Part shown: positions 62,371-64,000 of the stretch, one piece after another
How the letters are laid out: the number at the start of each line of letters is the position of its first letter
How positions within the stretch are numbered: the stretch's first letter is position 1
Assembly: GCA_963575745.1 (NCBI GenBank)
Contig: CAUYUJ010018893.1
Coordinates: 616,694-680,693, forward strand
Reading direction: 5' to 3'
Origin: Prorocentrum cordatum
Lineage: Eukaryota; Sar; Dinophyceae; Prorocentrales; Prorocentraceae
DNA length: 64,000 nt
The notes under the pieces: generated by a model
What the model was told of the DNA's origin: nothing
The model's database searches: none
What the model saw: the letters and a program-made list of their open reading frames with translations, nothing else
Made by a program: the position numbers and the translations under genes

Positions 62371-63360
62371 GTTGAGGGAATTGATGAGCGCGTCTTGCCC
62401 TGTCAGGATCACCATCTGATCTGGGGTGAGGGAATTGCTCGGGCCAGCGCCTGGGGCCTGCGCCGAGGCTGGGAGTCGGCGCGGTCGGCTGCCGCGGCGA
62501 CGGGGGCGAGGGGTGCCAGCGGAGGCGTTGCCATTCCCGTGCGCTCCTTGTTGGGCTGTCCTGACTATCCCGGGGGCAACGTTGCTGGGGGTCGGGGGCT
62601 TGTCTGTTCCATTGCGCTTCCTACCCCCCTCCCTCCTGGTGGCTCCCGCTTATCTTTGCCGTTCTGAGGGGCCGTCTGGCATGAATCTCGACCATTTGTC
62701 TAGGATTGTCCTGGTGCTCTCGACCTCGCCCTGCCCCCGGGTCTTGGGTGCCGATTTCAACGTGGGGCCTGGGGGATCCAGGGATCTCATTTTGCGGATG
62801 AGATGAAAGGTAATCTCATGTCGCCGAGTACGTCCGCGCACATCGCGATCGGCCCATGGATGCGGGGCTCTCGCCCCTGTGGAGATGCCCTTTCCCCCCG
62901 AGTTCGCGGCGTTGAAAGCATTGGCCTCTCGGGCCCCCCGCCAATGCCCCGCGATGCTGCGGCGGGTCCGTATTCTCTGCCGCCTGTCTGGGATCGGGGT
63001 CGGGATGCGGTTGAGCGCGCTCCTGCTTTGATCGTCGCGTGCAACTTCCACGGGGCTTTGAGTCTGTTGTGTCCTCTCTACCATTGCTGGTCTGATCTTG
63101 CTGAGCGTGAGCAGGTGCCGTTGGTAGGGTCTTCGCCGGTCATGTTTGGTGCGCGTGGCTTGGGCCCGCAATTGGTCTGGCGTTCGATCCTTGCCCGGGA
63201 CTCTCGGGTTCGGCACCCTGGCCGCCGTGCTGCCAAGCGGTTCGGTGAGCAGCTTGAGGCGTTAATCCACGCTTCGCGGGGGGATCCTGTTTCTCCCGCA
63301 TCTAGGCGGTTTCCTGCTGCTGCGGCCGCCGCTGACCATTACCGCGGCCGAGGATGACCG
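62371..63360 (+). pseudogene. Second LINE-like relic: AP-endonuclease-like domain
   Basis: HLIWGEGIARASAWGLRRGW and GASGGVAIPVRSLLG (about 62410-62560) correspond to the N-terminal E and GGVAI strands of the LINE endonuclease. VLGADFNVGPGG (about 62735-62770) is the D-x-N metal-binding motif. Several phase changes and stops separate them. The usual S-H-R-x-D-Y motif was not found. Confidence 0.45.
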
Positions 63361-64000
63361 CGGCGACTTGTTCGCGCGGGTGGCGAAGGCGGTAGGGGCC
63401 TCAGTGCCTCCGTCTTTCGGTCATCTGTATGTTCAGGTGCACGAGGCCGTCGAGGCCGCCGACTCGCTGCGTGCTGCTCGTGCCAGGGCCAAATGGAAGT
63501 CTTGGCCAAACGTGGGGGTGCAATCGGGTGCTGAGCGCTCTCGTTGGACGTTGAGGGGCCCTCTCTCTTGGGCGGCGAGCAACGCGCTGTCTGCGGAGGG
63601 GCGTTCCGACCTTCTCTCCTTGCTCAAGGCTGCGGTCACAGGTCTCGCGTCTACGCGGGGGGAAGGGAATGGGGATCATTTCTGGCAGTATTCCCCCCCC
63701 CGCTTTCCAGGCTCTCTGCCCGGGCCATCGTGGCATGTCTCACTCGTGCAAGGCCGCGTCGGCTGTCTCGAAGGATGGCCTCCATTGCAGGTATTTCTTA
63801 GTTTTGTCCGATGCTAGCCTCAACTTTCTCGGAGTTATCCTGTCCACCATCGAGTCCTTGGGACACGTGGCCCCCCAGTTTTTTTGTCATCTAGCTCGCG
63901 CGGCTCCCGGGGCCAGCTGGAGGCTGCAGGGCGGTCGGGGTGTTCTGCTCGGTTCAGGATGTTTGGGCTCTGCGGGCGGTCTTGGCGGTGGACTGGGGAT
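63361..64000 (+). pseudogene. Second LINE-like relic: endonuclease-RT linker, runs off the window
   Basis: The frame from 63350 reads DRGDLFARVAKAVGASVPPS and AARARAKWKSWPNVGVQS, then RSRWTLRGPLSW, resembling the basic linker between endonuclease and RT. RT motifs, if present, lie beyond 64000. Confidence 0.4.

Overview
The window looks like repeat-rich nuclear DNA of a dinoflagellate. The signs are GC-rich sequence with very long low-complexity tracts, no compact cellular genes, several decayed retroelements, and a near-perfect genomic copy of the 22-nt dinoflagellate spliced leader (44798-44819, one mismatch) directly upstream of a LINE-like reading frame. I found no convincing ordinary host protein gene, tRNA or rRNA. 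Most long open frames outside the retroelements come from trinucleotide, 9-codon or other in-phase repeats.

Layout. 1-13.1 kb: purine tracts, a 2.2-kb GAT/GCT higher-order array (3.3-5.5 kb), a second GAT array (7.9-8.6 kb), a minus-strand retroelement pol remnant (8.75-10.0 kb), and two families of short foldback elements (six copies of family 1, two of family 2). 13.8-17.45 kb: a 75-bp tandem repeat, then a 27-bp satellite in two oppositely oriented arrays. 17.5-19.1 kb: CCG/CAC-rich low complexity. 19,476-37,382: a 17.9-kb LTR retrotransposon with 197-bp LTRs (about 98% identical). It is inserted in a dispersed repeat whose unoccupied relative lies at about 40.6-41.4 kb. 37.4-42 kb: dispersed repeats, a 73-bp tandem array and AT microsatellites. 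42-44.6 kb: degenerate repeats around a 1.2-kb foldback. 44.8-51.1 kb: a LINE-like relic (spliced leader, zinc-ribbon ORF1, RNase H, AP endonuclease, start of RT). 51.1-60.3 kb: microsatellites and dispersed repeats. 60.4-64.0 kb: a second LINE-like relic that runs off the window.

The giant element is the main result. Its first half is a Copia-type gag-pol: coiled-coil Gag with three CCCH zinc fingers instead of a CCHC knuckle, DSG protease, DDE integrase, YVDD reverse transcriptase and RNase H. After RNase H it carries about 8 kb of further coding sequence, several times more than a normal Copia element. One part of this extra module (about 32.40-33.23 kb, broken by one frameshift) shows the motifs of the Tpt1/KptA RNA 2'-phosphotransferase family in the right order: LRH, IRxxxGHS, HHGT and an F-x5-G-x-I-x-T strand. 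The rest of the extra module has no fold I recognise. This copy is interrupted by at least five in-frame stops (four TAA, one TAG) and about seven apparent frame changes, so it is probably non-autonomous unless recoding occurs. The family, however, appears to have moved recently.
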